Shown here piece after piece: positions 29,555 to 39,855 of a stretch of DNA of 64,000 nucleotides. Position 1 is the stretch's first letter. Each line of letters begins with the position of its first letter. Both the position numbers and the translations under genes were made by a program. The notes beneath the pieces were generated by a model that worked only from the letters and a program-made list of their open reading frames with translations, was not told the origin of the DNA and ran no database searches. This DNA is from Fragilariopsis cylindrus CCMP1102 (lineage: Eukaryota > Bacillariophyta > Bacillariophyceae > Bacillariales > Bacillariaceae). Location of the stretch: NCBI GenBank assembly GCA_900095095.1, contig FMBT01000304.1, forward strand, positions 310,001-374,000, given 5' to 3'.

Positions 29555-31596
29555 ATGAATTACAACACTACTAAAATAATGAACGGCATCACTAATACTG
29601 ATTATCCACTACAGCAAAAGCAAAAACAACATCAGCAGCAGCAGAAATGTGTTGATAAACAAAGTAATCCGTATATGCCTAGACTTGTACCATTCGTTAT
29701 GAGTGAGAATATAACAACTATACATCCACACGATGTGCTATTTTGTGGTGGTGGACGTAAAGGTAGTAGTGATAAGAATGCTTATCGTGAACATGAAGGG
29801 AATGTATTCCTTCATAAAATAATTAAGAAAAAACAAATGAATTATTTGCAATGGAGTAAAAAAGAACGTGAACGTGATAAATCAACTTTAATTAAAGCAG
29901 TTATTAATGAAGTGAAAGGATGTAATCCACCAGGACGGTTTTTGAAAGAGGTAGTAACAGCATCAGGATCAGGATCGTCATCATGGATTTTATTGGATAA
30001 AAAAGATTATTTGGCAGAAGTAGGACACGCATTAGTAAGTACTAGCAGTGCAGTATACGGTTGAAAGCAAAAGAGTAATATAAAAGCAATGAATTGTTCT
30101 GTCTTTAATTTATACCTGTTAAGTCGTAGTAACACTGTAAATCACTCACCAATTTTTTTGTTTTGCTTCGTTTTTTTTTTCCTGTAAAGTTTGATAAAGT
30201 AGATCGATTCGAATTGAAACAAAAGAAACAAAAAAACGAACAGATGATAAAAAATTATCTACTAAGTGCTGCAGCTAGAGTACAAGCAGAAGAGTTACGA
30301 ATGCAATCAATATCTAGTCAGCAACAACGTGTTGTGCAACTGCAACAGCATCAACAGCAACGTAAAGTGGCACCACCATCACTATCACTAAAACAGTCAC
30401 AACTACCGAACAATAATAAACGAGTAACAATTCAAGACATCCATTACCAAGCCGATCATCGATTGCGTCTAGCACAAATGCAACGTTTGAAAGTAGTAGA
30501 GATTGAAAGACAGAAACAACAACAAGAGATGCAACGTAGGAAATTAGTAGAGATTGAAAGACAGAAACAACAAGAACAAGAGATGATTATAAAGCACCAG
30601 CAGAAGGCGTTTGTGGTACAAGAGCTTCAGACACGTTCTCAACAACTCCAGGAGCTGATACAACGTGAACAACAGCGACAGTTTTTGCAACTTCATCAGC
30701 AGGAAACGCAAAGAAAGATTGAACTGAAGAGACAGGAACAAGAACAGCAAAACGAGCAGCGCCATCAGGATGCATTGGAGGAACGAGAACAGCAAAACGA
30801 GCAGTACCATCAGGATGCATTGGAGGAACAAGAACGTCATACACGTTGTCAAAAATTATGTCTGTTACGAAACCCGTTAAAACTAGAACACCAACGACAA
30901 CTAGAGCTTATACACAAAGAACAACAGCGTCAGCTGAAGCAACATGTACAACTTCAACTTGAACGTAAACTTCAACATCAGCTTACACAGCTTCGTCGAC
31001 AACAGCAGCAACAGCAACCTGGGCAGCAGCAGTTTCCTCATTCCGCTAATGCTGTTGAAGATCTTCAAAATACGTTACATTTGATTACAAGGAGTAGAAG
31101 TAATACCGACGAAACAACGCCGCCGCCACCACCCCAGCCGCAGCCGCAAGACGTAGGCAGTACTTCATTATTTGGTAATAACAACGAGTTCCTACTAAAC
31201 AAAAAGCCGAACATTTTAAATGATGCTTTAACGAATGATAATGCATACATGATGAACAAACAACGCACTTTGGAGTCATTATTATTTGCTGCAAATGTCC
31301 CTAAAAATGAAAGCAACGATTATGGCAATCTCGTATCCGCTCCGAATAGTTTCAACAACATCAATAACGCCAGCAAAGGTAAAACATCAAACTACGCTTT
31401 AACTGCTGCTATCGCTGCTGCTGCTACTGCTGCGGTTGGTGTGAGTGATAATATCAATCATTCAATGACTCCATTCTCGACTGTTGTTGCTCCTCCAAAA
31501 CATCATCCAATAGCTAATGAAACAGACGAATCAAATAATCATGGAGGATATGGAAGCAGTGGCGATGATAGCAAGACGTCGTCGTTGGTAATTTAA
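29555..31596 (+). CDS. DUF6824-domain protein with long Gln-rich coiled coil
   Basis: Two exons, 29555-30034 and 30190-31596, joined by a 155-bp GT-AG intron in phase 0; 628 residues. The first exon carries the DUF6824-type domain, common in diatoms: HPHDVLFCGGGRKG, EHEGNVFLHKIIKKK, KSTLIKAVINEVKG, NPPGRFLKEV, WILLDKKDYLAEVGHAL (~58-160). The second exon begins FDKVDRFELKQKKQK and becomes a very long Gln/Glu/Arg coiled coil (~185-450) with internal repeats such as EREQQNEQ and HQDALEE. A Pro tract and a Ser/Asn/Ala-rich tail end it. DUF6824 proteins are often guessed to be nuclear or DNA-associated because of polyQ regions; this is not shown. Probable regulator, function unknown. Confidence 0.75.
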
Positions 31597-32833
31597 ACTA
31601 ACAATCCTATGTAAAAAGGGATTTCAACTAACTAGAGCATGAACGACGCTACTACTGTAACTTAAAGATCTAAAAATATGTAGTAAACATTTTGATTTTG
31701 AATTTTCTTCTTAGTTAGTTATGAATTATTCTATGTTGTCATTTGATACTTTCGTGGCGTTTGGTTGGATCTTTCGTGTATGTCGACACTCTTCATTGAA
31801 AGATGATTATCTTGTCTTGATCGCTTCCTTACTGAGACAGAACCCTATATCAGAACCTATTTCGTACGAGATCTAACTTTCATGTTGGCTCTTACGCACA
31901 CTGATCAGATTCCATTCCCAAGTTACCTTTGTCGCGCACGGAGTTGAATCTTTCCTTAATTAGACTTTTGTTGAAGCTTGAAATTACAGTTTCTCAGTGA
32001 AGGATATTATTAGTTATCGTCTTCCCCAGAACGTGTCTTCCACAACAGACGCGACGTCGTACGAAATGTGGCTCCCCATAGGATATTTATCAAGTTACCT
32101 TTGCATCTGGGCTAGAATACTTTACTTAATCTACCCTATATTCCAATTAAGGTATCGTGTTGAAGCTGTCAAAGGTTTTTTTTTGAGAGCGCACGATGAC
32201 AAGTGTTGCTGGGGATCCAATTTTCTTTTTCTAATAAGGCTGTTCTATTGTTGAAAAAGCTAAGGTTTATTATTTATCGTGATATTACTACTGTAGCTTG
32301 AACAACACCGCCAGACGTGTATTTTAATAACATCTAGTTCCATTTGAGTGTATCTATCGTTGTGGTTATTGTTTCGACTTTCAAAAAATCATGTAGATAC
32401 AAGTACCCCTAGGAGGTTTTGAGAACCGTTCTTCTTACCAATGCGGGTACTCATAGTAATCAGAGCAAGAACATGTGTTTGTCGCGTTGACACTAATTCG
32501 AGCCATCACAATAAGTCTTGTTGGTTGACGTCGCGTTACCACAAGGAATCTGAATCATCTGGGTCTCATACAGTATTCTGCTGGGTCTCTTCTTTTTGGA
32601 AAATATATGAAGATCGCGTTAATTATTTACAATTGTCTTCCTCGCTTTTTCCTTTCGACGCGCATTTTTTATAATTTACGATATAGTATTTACATGCTTA
32701 AAGTGCTGTAAAATCAAAGAATCGCTGTTCCATTAGTTAGTTCGTTGAATAAGTAAGACGATTATAAGGCAACTGTTACCGTATAAAAAGAACGAGTGTT
32801 CTTTTCATCGATTGTCGTACATTCCGTAGGTAT
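31597..32833. other. Intergenic; nothing recognised
   Basis: Spacer between the DUF6824-type gene and the copia element. Short plus-strand frames at 31997-32254 and 32441-32674 have no domain or codon bias. The base pairs next to the LTR (GTAT) form the left target-site duplication. Confidence 0.55.
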
Positions 32834-33100
32834 TGCTAATAATATATACAAAATACAAAGCTTGGTAGTTGGTAAATCGTAAATCTTAAAGTTATGATAG
32901 CTAGACTAACTGCACATCTTTCGTCCCAAACCATTCAATGGCTAGGATATGCCTCTAATCCAAGTGGTGTCATCTATATCTTGTATAGAAGCTCTTGACC
33001 ACTCATTCTAAAGAGGTGCGACGTGTCATCTTATCCATGTCTGGAATTCCATAATATGACTCGTTTGACTCAATCTATTGCTATACCGTTCCTTCTAGCA
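32834..33100 (-). repeat. 3' LTR of the copia element
   Basis: 267 bp, no difference found by eye from 39589-39855. Left boundary preceded by GTAT. Confidence 0.95.
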
Positions 33101-33110
33101 CCCCCCATAG
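33101..33110 (-). other. Polypurine tract of the copia element
   Basis: On the minus strand the six-G purine run (ATGGGGGG) ends exactly at the LTR start TGCTAG, the expected plus-strand primer site. Confidence 0.75.
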
Positions 33111-33153
33111 GTGTACTAATAGGTTTATACCAATCTATATATATATATATCTT

Positions 33154-36015
33154 TTATTGTTGAAGGTTCCGAACGTCCTCACGGGGCTTGACCATGAGGT
33201 TTCGTAGTCCTTCAAAGTGTCCTACATCTTTGTCTTCTTTTGTAAAGATATCTGCAGGGTTGGTCTTTCCTGGGATCCAGGCTATATTGACCTCTCCATG
33301 CAATCTTCCTTCTGCAATGCTTAATTCACTTATGTTTTCATGTCTTAGTTTCTTAGTAGCTTTACATCCACTTTCAACCCAATCGACACTTCCTTTATTG
33401 TCATTTAATACTGGAGTAGGATTATTTACATCACTCAGTCCAAGTTGCCTCATAAGATGTCTGAGATACTGGATCTCTTTAACACCCTCATGCATGGCCT
33501 TGATCTCTGCGATACAAGAGCTTCCACTAAGTCTTTTCTCTCGGTATACACCCCAACAAATAGGACCCCCCATTCTGGTAATGTAATATCCTTGAATGGA
33601 TTTCATCTCTTCTGATGTGACTACTCTCTTTTCATTTTCTCTTGGCTGGGACGCATCTTGTGATCCCCAATTCGAGTCTGTGAATGTAATTGTCTTCTCA
33701 TCTTCAAATATGTCTGGTATTCCCACATTTCCTTCGAGTACATTGTCTCCTTGTGTAAACCATATCCCATGTGAAGAGGTATGACTTAAATATCGTAGTA
33801 CATGTTTCGCAGATTGGAAATGACCGTAGGATGGATTGCTGCAGAATTGACCAAGTAACTTTGTTGCTGTGCATATGTCAGGCCGTGTGTTAATAGACAG
33901 CCATGTTAGTCCTCCCATAATAGATTGGTATGCATTTACCAGTTCCTCTTTGTCAGATGGGTCTATCCCATCGCGATTGACTCTATCAATCACTAATCCT
34001 GAGCGATATGGTGTTCTACTTGGCTTACATTCAGTCAGTTTGTGCTTTTCTAGCATTTGATCGACGAAGGCTTGTTGTGATATATGACATGTCACTCTCT
34101 CATCATCGAATCGATGCCATTCATAGGCTTGCCCAAGGAACCATGATACTGTTCCCATAAAATCTACTTTGACCTTTGACTTCAGTTGCTGTTCGAACCA
34201 CTCTTCCACTTCTTCAGATTTGGAATAGAATACAAAGTCATCTACGTATAAACCCAGGATGATTGGAGGTTTCCCAGCAATCGGTGTGCATTTGTAGACG
34301 CATTTATCTTGTCCCATTGATTCAAATCCAATTTCCTTTAACAGATTATCCATCAAGGTGTACCAGTGGTGTGCTGAGCGCGATAGTCCGTATAGTGTTT
34401 TATTTAGTTTCCAGTAGGTTCCTTTCTTTGTATTCGGACATCCTATAGGCGGACGTACGATGCAGAGCTCATCTTCAGGCAATTCCGGTTGACAGAAAGC
34501 ATTCTTGCAATCTCCTTGTTTAAGGAAACATCCATCGTCTACAGCCATGGAGACAAGTAGTCTCGCTGCAGATGAACTCAGTACAGGAGCGTATCTATCC
34601 TCTCTGGTCCATACTCGATTTTCATGATTTCCTAGTACCACAATTCTAGATTTGGCTCTGACTGGATTTCCCTCCTTGTCTTTCTTCACCGTGAAGAGGT
34701 TCATGGTTGGAATGGCTTCGATTTCTTTGCCATGTTCTTTCAAAAGCTTCTGATAATCCTTCTCATCAATCTCTGTGAATGTGTCAAGTCGTTTTAAGCC
34801 ACTGTATTCTTCATCATACGCGTCTTTCCATATCTTGCTATCTTTGTTTGATTCATGTAGTGCTTTCTTGAGATTTGCAGGGGCAAGTGGATTGTTTAGG
34901 TGAGCCGCGGAGACATGACGTCCCCAGCCTAATACTACCACTCTTCTTGCTACATCCTCTTGCCATCCAATATCAAAACTGTTTTCCTGCAGTCGATGCT
35001 TCCAGGAGTATGCAATATCTGCAATGTCAGCAGACAGAATTGTCTTCCCTTCTCTATCTCTTGTCACGAATTCCCATGTATTACCAGACCCAATGGACAA
35101 GTATCCTTGCCTATACACATCGTCTAGGAGCATTGTCACCTTTTGATCCTGTTTCAACCATTTCGGTCGAAGGAAATCTAATGCGAGTGATGGCTTCCCT
35201 GATGCTGGAATATTATGCTCAGTAAACATGTGTTCTTGTTTCACATCTAAGTTACTGCTGTCGTCAAGTTTGACTGTGTAGTAATTGCTCTTTGATGTGG
35301 GTGGTGTAACCACGGTGGCTTCCAATATATCGTATGACTCTTGACATTGAATGTAAACTCTTTCATTCATATCAAATTTTGTAGGACTACTACTGTTTGA
35401 TATAACTGATGTCGTCAATCCCCCATCATACTGTAGATTGGGAAATACTTCTCCAACTAACCGTCGTTTATCTAAGATATAATCTGCGGATGTGCAAAAA
35501 CTATCCATGGTTGGGTTGTAAAATACCATACCATTTGTGAATTCACTCCGTCCTAGTGCAATACCCAGTAAGCCTTGTGATTCGAACTTAGTTCTGTCTC
35601 TGTTGCTGTCTCTCACTCTCCGAAATGCGCCTATACAACCAAAGGGAAATAGGACCCGATAGTCCGGTTTCTCTCCGTAAAAGGCTTCATGTGGTGTAGT
35701 AAGGAATTCTGCAGCTTGGCTGTCTGGATTGGAGCTAATAGGAAGGATATTCAAACGAACACATGCTTCTCGAATGGCCCAGTACCAAAATTTCTTTGGC
35801 AGCTTAGCTTCTGCGAGGAAGGATCGTGCCATAGCTGTGAGCAATGACCATCTTCGTTCGACTAGTCCGTTCTTATCCTGTCGTCCTGGTGGAGCGGCGC
35901 GGACGCGACATCCATGGGAACGTAATAAGGCAATGGCTTTTCCACCAATTAATTTGGGATCAAAATCACATTGTAGGTTTCTGGGAATCCCCCAGCATCG
36001 ATGAAAAATTTCCAT
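33154..36015 (-). CDS. Copia pol ORF2: integrase C-terminus, reverse transcriptase, RNase H
   Basis: 953-codon frame. It opens with the second catalytic Asp of the integrase core (CDFDPKLIGG) and its Glu (GLVERRWSLL). RT follows with AFCQPELPEDELCIVRPP, TYWKLNKTLYGLSRS and the active site YVDDF at about residue 590. RNase H has TDSNWGSQD (~778), CIAEIKAM and LNDNKGSVDW (~870), ending in PGKTNPADIFTKE. Its first codon is not a true start. The frame overlaps ORF1 by 67 bp, so expression needs a -1 shift or the join is a one-base indel. Confidence 0.93.
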   Translation of the reverse strand: MEIFHRCWGIPRNLQCDFDPKLIGGKAIALLRSHGCRVRAAPPGRQDKNGLVERRWSLLTAMARSFLAEAKLPKKFWYWAIREACVRLNILPISSNPDSQAAEFLTTPHEAFYGEKPDYRVLFPFGCIGAFRRVRDSNRDRTKFESQGLLGIALGRSEFTNGMVFYNPTMDSFCTSADYILDKRRLVGEVFPNLQYDGGLTTSVISNSSSPTKFDMNERVYIQCQESYDILEATVVTPPTSKSNYYTVKLDDSSNLDVKQEHMFTEHNIPASGKPSLALDFLRPKWLKQDQKVTMLLDDVYRQGYLSIGSGNTWEFVTRDREGKTILSADIADIAYSWKHRLQENSFDIGWQEDVARRVVVLGWGRHVSAAHLNNPLAPANLKKALHESNKDSKIWKDAYDEEYSGLKRLDTFTEIDEKDYQKLLKEHGKEIEAIPTMNLFTVKKDKEGNPVRAKSRIVVLGNHENRVWTREDRYAPVLSSSAARLLVSMAVDDGCFLKQGDCKNAFCQPELPEDELCIVRPPIGCPNTKKGTYWKLNKTLYGLSRSAHHWYTLMDNLLKEIGFESMGQDKCVYKCTPIAGKPPIILGLYVDDFVFYSKSEEVEEWFEQQLKSKVKVDFMGTVSWFLGQAYEWHRFDDERVTCHISQQAFVDQMLEKHKLTECKPSRTPYRSGLVIDRVNRDGIDPSDKEELVNAYQSIMGGLTWLSINTRPDICTATKLLGQFCSNPSYGHFQSAKHVLRYLSHTSSHGIWFTQGDNVLEGNVGIPDIFEDEKTITFTDSNWGSQDASQPRENEKRVVTSEEMKSIQGYYITRMGGPICWGVYREKRLSGSSCIAEIKAMHEGVKEIQYLRHLMRQLGLSDVNNPTPVLNDNKGSVDWVESGCKATKKLRHENISELSIAEGRLHGEVNIAWIPGKTNPADIFTKEDKDVGHFEGLRNLMVKPREDVRNLQQ

Positions 36016-39000
36016 AGAGCCTCAGCTACATCCGCACCTGATGCACCGTGCATACCATAAACAAATGAGTTCGTGGTGCACTTGTCAACGAGCACGAGGG
36101 TATATTTGTAACCTCCAGGGGAGTTCCCATCTCCATATCCAATATCCATTCCAACCAATTGAAGTGGAGCAATCGCCTTCGATCCTTTCTGCCTGCGCTT
36201 CCCTCGCTTTCTATTCACGAGGGATCCGACGGTAGGGATCTCATTCTTGTTGTCGACCACGGAGATACCCGTCCCCAGTTGGGATAGGACAGCGTAGTCT
36301 TGGAGTTGCCTACCTCCAAAGTATGACTGCAGGGTGTGGTTAGTGAGACGGTCTATTACATCTCCTCTACTACTTTCCAAATGATACTGTGGTGGTGGCG
36401 CACGAAGCTGCTTCTCAAAGGGCGCATCACTGTTGGATTCGTTATTTAAGAAATCTCGAATGTCATTGACATCCAATTCCGTGAGTGCTTGCTTAAGCAT
36501 TTCCCCCGGATCACCTTCACATAAGTAATTTTCATCCAGGGAATCCCCGCGACTTGACGGATGCGCGTCGTCATCTGGTGACGACGGACGCGCTGCGTCA
36601 ATATCGGCAGTCGTATTCTCCAAACACGACTTCAATTGTGCTTGGTTCTTCGTTCTTTGTCCGCGTGTTAACACGCGACCCCTATGTACTCTGTTCAGGA
36701 AGTTCAATCTATTAGAGAAAACATCGAGGAAGTCATCTCCCTCATTTTCATAAGTAAAATCGGGTTCTCCCCAGTCATTTGGACTGAGAGGTTCAAGGTT
36801 CAACCTTAAATCACCGTTGTCAGGGACAGGGGCAGTAATTGAGAAATTTGGAAACGTTAAATGCATCTTGGAGTCCGCGACTAGAAATGCACAACCCTTT
36901 CCACTGCGTCCATGCCTTGTTATTGACATTAAACTACAGTCGAGTGAGGGCACATGCAGCGATTTCTTAAGCGCTTGCACTTTGCCATCCAGCTTGATTC
37001 TTCCTGTTCCATATCCCTCCACAGGGACTGGTGTACCATCCCCCATATAAACAAAGACGTCGCGACATTTCTTATAGTCGTCACCAAAGTCAGATCGATT
37101 AGTTAACATGTGCGCCGTGGCGCCACTATCAGGGACAATCTGTCTTGTTGGTATTGATGTATTCGCGCTGCAAACTTTTCTATTGCAATTGCTTTGAACA
37201 GTCAACATCGACTCTGCGAAAACTGCAGTCTTGATTCTCTTACAAGAGCCTATGCAATGCGTCATACGATTGGTGATAGGATCAATACGAGACAAACGAC
37301 TAAGTTCACTGTAGATAGGAGCAAAGTAACCGGTTGAATCTTCTTTAATATCGTTAATCGCTGTATGAGCGTCTACAAAATCGCCTCCAGAAGTGAAAGA
37401 ACCTAAAGTAGCTGAGCGCCCTGTACCGGCACTTGTGCCTTCACTGACCTTCTTCTCTGCTGCTACTTTATCCTGGTTCGTCTTGACGTCCTTTCCGTTT
37501 TTACCAACAGTTTGGAAACCTTCCGATCCAGTGGCAGGGGTAGCTTTAGTCGCTGGAGCTGTCGCTCCTGCGATAATAGCTGCTGCTTGCTTCTTCTTGT
37601 CATTATCTCTAGCGCGTTGCTTGACCCTCTTGCTAACCTTCTCACGATGTTGATCTTTCTCGGGATCATACGTTACTGTTAGGCCGAATTCCTCCAGCAT
37701 GGTACAGTTGTGCATGTGATGATTACATACATCGTTCTTGGGGTATCTGCAGGCCAAGCAGTTTGTCATCTTGAGCATATTAGCAACATCAAATACTGTC
37801 ACTTTAGAGTTTCCACCACTAGAGCTTACTAGTCCAAAATCACCATTCATATCGATATGCATGTTAGCATTCTTTGCTTCATTGTTCGATTGATCAGATA
37901 ATCCCCCTTGACTAGCAGCTCGAGCGGCATGCCGGGTATTAAGTTTCTTCATTCGACCAGCACTGTAGACATCTGAATTGGTAAAGATCTGATTCATATG
38001 GTTGACAAATTTATCAGTTGAATAGTCCGATAGCTTGATGTCGCCTTGAATAAGTTGACTGTCAATGTAGTCGAGACACTTCTCATCTTTGTAAACACCA
38101 TCAAGGAATGCACGTTGAACGAAAGCAGTTTTGACTTGGTCAAGAGTGGTATATCCCATGAGATCAAACCGATCCCATAGATTGCTAACTCGAGACGCAA
38201 GGTCATGTGCGCTCTCTTCATTTCTTTGTGTTACAGTTCCCAACTCCCTAATGCAGGAGATGATCTTCATTGTTGTAAGAGGAAGTAGTGTATCAAATAT
38301 TTCCACGAATAAACTAACACCAAAACCTTTAGAGATTGTTGGTTGAAGTTGCATGGACATGGAGTCTAATCCTGATTCCATCATGATATCATGAAGATGA
38401 TTGCACAGCTTGTTGGTTCTCAACTTGTATCGGTCAGACGCATCTTCCATATCCTTCATATCAAGGATGGAGACGCCATCTAACTTCCATGGAGGAGAGT
38501 TCAATCTGTTTGCAATACGCATCTTCCATTTGCACATTGATTCATAAGTGAAAGCTTGAGGAAGCATTTCGAAATCACCATACTTTGAATTCATCACTTG
38601 CTTGTCGTCGTGTGTCAGTACCCTGTCAGATGACGGGTTGGTGAGACGAAGAGAAATCATACTCATGTTATCATTCACCTTGGAAAGTGATTCCATGATA
38701 GAATTATTAGTAGATATACTGCCTCCACTACTGGAAGCGTTTTCCAGGGATGGAGGTGGATGGAACTCGTTAGATGCTTTCGTAAATAGATATTCAGCCA
38801 TGGCAATATTCTTTGGAGAGTCATCGCCGTTAGCATATCGATTCATGTCCCTTTGAATATCATCGACTATTTTGCTTGGAAGATCTAAAACCAATAATCG
38901 AGTTTGATGATTGATGATGGTGATCCAAGGAATGTCGGTGGTTGGGAAGTCAAATACTAGTGGTGGTGAGACAGCCTTAGGAATGATGTGCGCAGTGGCG

Positions 39001-39521
39001 CCACTATCAGGAATGATTGTCATGGTTGGTTCAGTCTTCTTTCTTCCATGTGGAGACGCAGATAGAGATTCAACTGGTTCGAGTTTCTTAGTTGTAGATG
39101 GAAGAGAGGTAGTCATTGCTGATACATCATCATCATCTTCTTTTAAAGTGTCTCGTATTTCATTGATCTCCTCCATTTCTACCTCAATTGCATCTTGTAC
39201 AGTTGTAGCATAGGCTCGAAGACTAGCAGCGATTGCTTCATCACCGGTGCTTCCATCTGGATCTGTAGATCTTCGTGAAGTGGCAGTCGGCGACACAAGA
39301 GTGATCGCTAAAGGTTGTTGTGGTTGTTGTTGGGGCTCAGAGGTGTGAGCAGGTCGCAGAGAGGTGCTTTCTAACGATGGAGAGACATGTTGGTATTCAG
39401 CTGAGCTCATGGGTGGTGTCGACGCCGCGGTGATCCGTCTTAAGAATCGATTCGCAGCGGACACAGCCTGTGATACTGGTGTACCTCGCCCTCCTCCAGG
39501 GTCAGTTGGCGCGGACGCCAT
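35949..39521 (-). CDS. Copia ORF1: Gag, protease and first part of integrase
   Basis: 1,190-residue frame with ATG at 39521, only 67 bp from the 5' LTR. Gag makes up most of it, with an atypical Cys/His cluster (NCLACRYPKNDVCNHHMHNC). The aspartic protease has the motif VPDSGATAHMLTN at about residue 795, followed by YMGDGTPVPVEGYG. The integrase start has MDIGYGDGNSPGGYKYTLVL with the first catalytic Asp. Oddly a second DSGATAH motif (IIPDSGATAHIIPK) sits near residue 172 inside Gag. The frame ends in the integrase core, beyond which homology continues in the ORF2 frame. Confidence 0.92.
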   Translation of the reverse strand: MASAPTDPGGGRGTPVSQAVSAANRFLRRITAASTPPMSSAEYQHVSPSLESTSLRPAHTSEPQQQPQQPLAITLVSPTATSRRSTDPDGSTGDEAIAASLRAYATTVQDAIEVEMEEINEIRDTLKEDDDDVSAMTTSLPSTTKKLEPVESLSASPHGRKKTEPTMTIIPDSGATAHIIPKAVSPPLVFDFPTTDIPWITIINHQTRLLVLDLPSKIVDDIQRDMNRYANGDDSPKNIAMAEYLFTKASNEFHPPPSLENASSSGGSISTNNSIMESLSKVNDNMSMISLRLTNPSSDRVLTHDDKQVMNSKYGDFEMLPQAFTYESMCKWKMRIANRLNSPPWKLDGVSILDMKDMEDASDRYKLRTNKLCNHLHDIMMESGLDSMSMQLQPTISKGFGVSLFVEIFDTLLPLTTMKIISCIRELGTVTQRNEESAHDLASRVSNLWDRFDLMGYTTLDQVKTAFVQRAFLDGVYKDEKCLDYIDSQLIQGDIKLSDYSTDKFVNHMNQIFTNSDVYSAGRMKKLNTRHAARAASQGGLSDQSNNEAKNANMHIDMNGDFGLVSSSGGNSKVTVFDVANMLKMTNCLACRYPKNDVCNHHMHNCTMLEEFGLTVTYDPEKDQHREKVSKRVKQRARDNDKKKQAAAIIAGATAPATKATPATGSEGFQTVGKNGKDVKTNQDKVAAEKKVSEGTSAGTGRSATLGSFTSGGDFVDAHTAINDIKEDSTGYFAPIYSELSRLSRIDPITNRMTHCIGSCKRIKTAVFAESMLTVQSNCNRKVCSANTSIPTRQIVPDSGATAHMLTNRSDFGDDYKKCRDVFVYMGDGTPVPVEGYGTGRIKLDGKVQALKKSLHVPSLDCSLMSITRHGRSGKGCAFLVADSKMHLTFPNFSITAPVPDNGDLRLNLEPLSPNDWGEPDFTYENEGDDFLDVFSNRLNFLNRVHRGRVLTRGQRTKNQAQLKSCLENTTADIDAARPSSPDDDAHPSSRGDSLDENYLCEGDPGEMLKQALTELDVNDIRDFLNNESNSDAPFEKQLRAPPPQYHLESSRGDVIDRLTNHTLQSYFGGRQLQDYAVLSQLGTGISVVDNKNEIPTVGSLVNRKRGKRRQKGSKAIAPLQLVGMDIGYGDGNSPGGYKYTLVLVDKCTTNSFVYGMHGASGADVAEALWKFFIDAGGFPETYNVILIPN

Positions 39522-39588
39522 GTTTCAATTGACTAGTTGTCAATCAAAACAGGACGTACGTTCAATGCCCGATTTGGGTAAATTAACC

Positions 39589-39855
39589 TGCTAATAATAT
39601 ATACAAAATACAAAGCTTGGTAGTTGGTAAATCGTAAATCTTAAAGTTATGATAGCTAGACTAACTGCACATCTTTCGTCCCAAACCATTCAATGGCTAG
39701 GATATGCCTCTAATCCAAGTGGTGTCATCTATATCTTGTATAGAAGCTCTTGACCACTCATTCTAAAGAGGTGCGACGTGTCATCTTATCCATGTCTGGA
39801 ATTCCATAATATGACTCGTTTGACTCAATCTATTGCTATACCGTTCCTTCTAGCA
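39589..39855 (-). repeat. 5' LTR of the copia element
   Basis: 267 bp, apparently identical to 32834-33100; followed by GTAT, the target-site duplication. Confidence 0.95.

Larger units (their letters stand above)
32834..39855 (-). mobile_element. Full-length Ty1/copia LTR retrotransposon
   Basis: 7,022 bp, transcribed on the minus strand. The 267-bp LTRs at 32834-33100 and 39589-39855 look identical by eye, start TGCTA and end TAGCA, and are flanked by the 4-bp direct repeat GTAT. A polypurine tract (ATGGGGGG) abuts the 3' LTR. Two long frames cover Gag-protease-integrase and integrase-RT-RNase H in copia order (integrase before RT). Identical LTRs mean a recent insertion. The primer-binding region next to the 5' LTR (GGTTAATTTACCC) does not match the usual initiator-Met complement; the primer is unknown. 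Related to diatom CoDi-type elements by protein motifs. Confidence 0.95.

Noticed and set aside
29555-30064. DUF6824 exon as a complete 169-residue gene
   Set aside because: The frame passes a perfect gtaagt donor and the downstream frame continues in phase after an acceptor; the last nine codons are intron.
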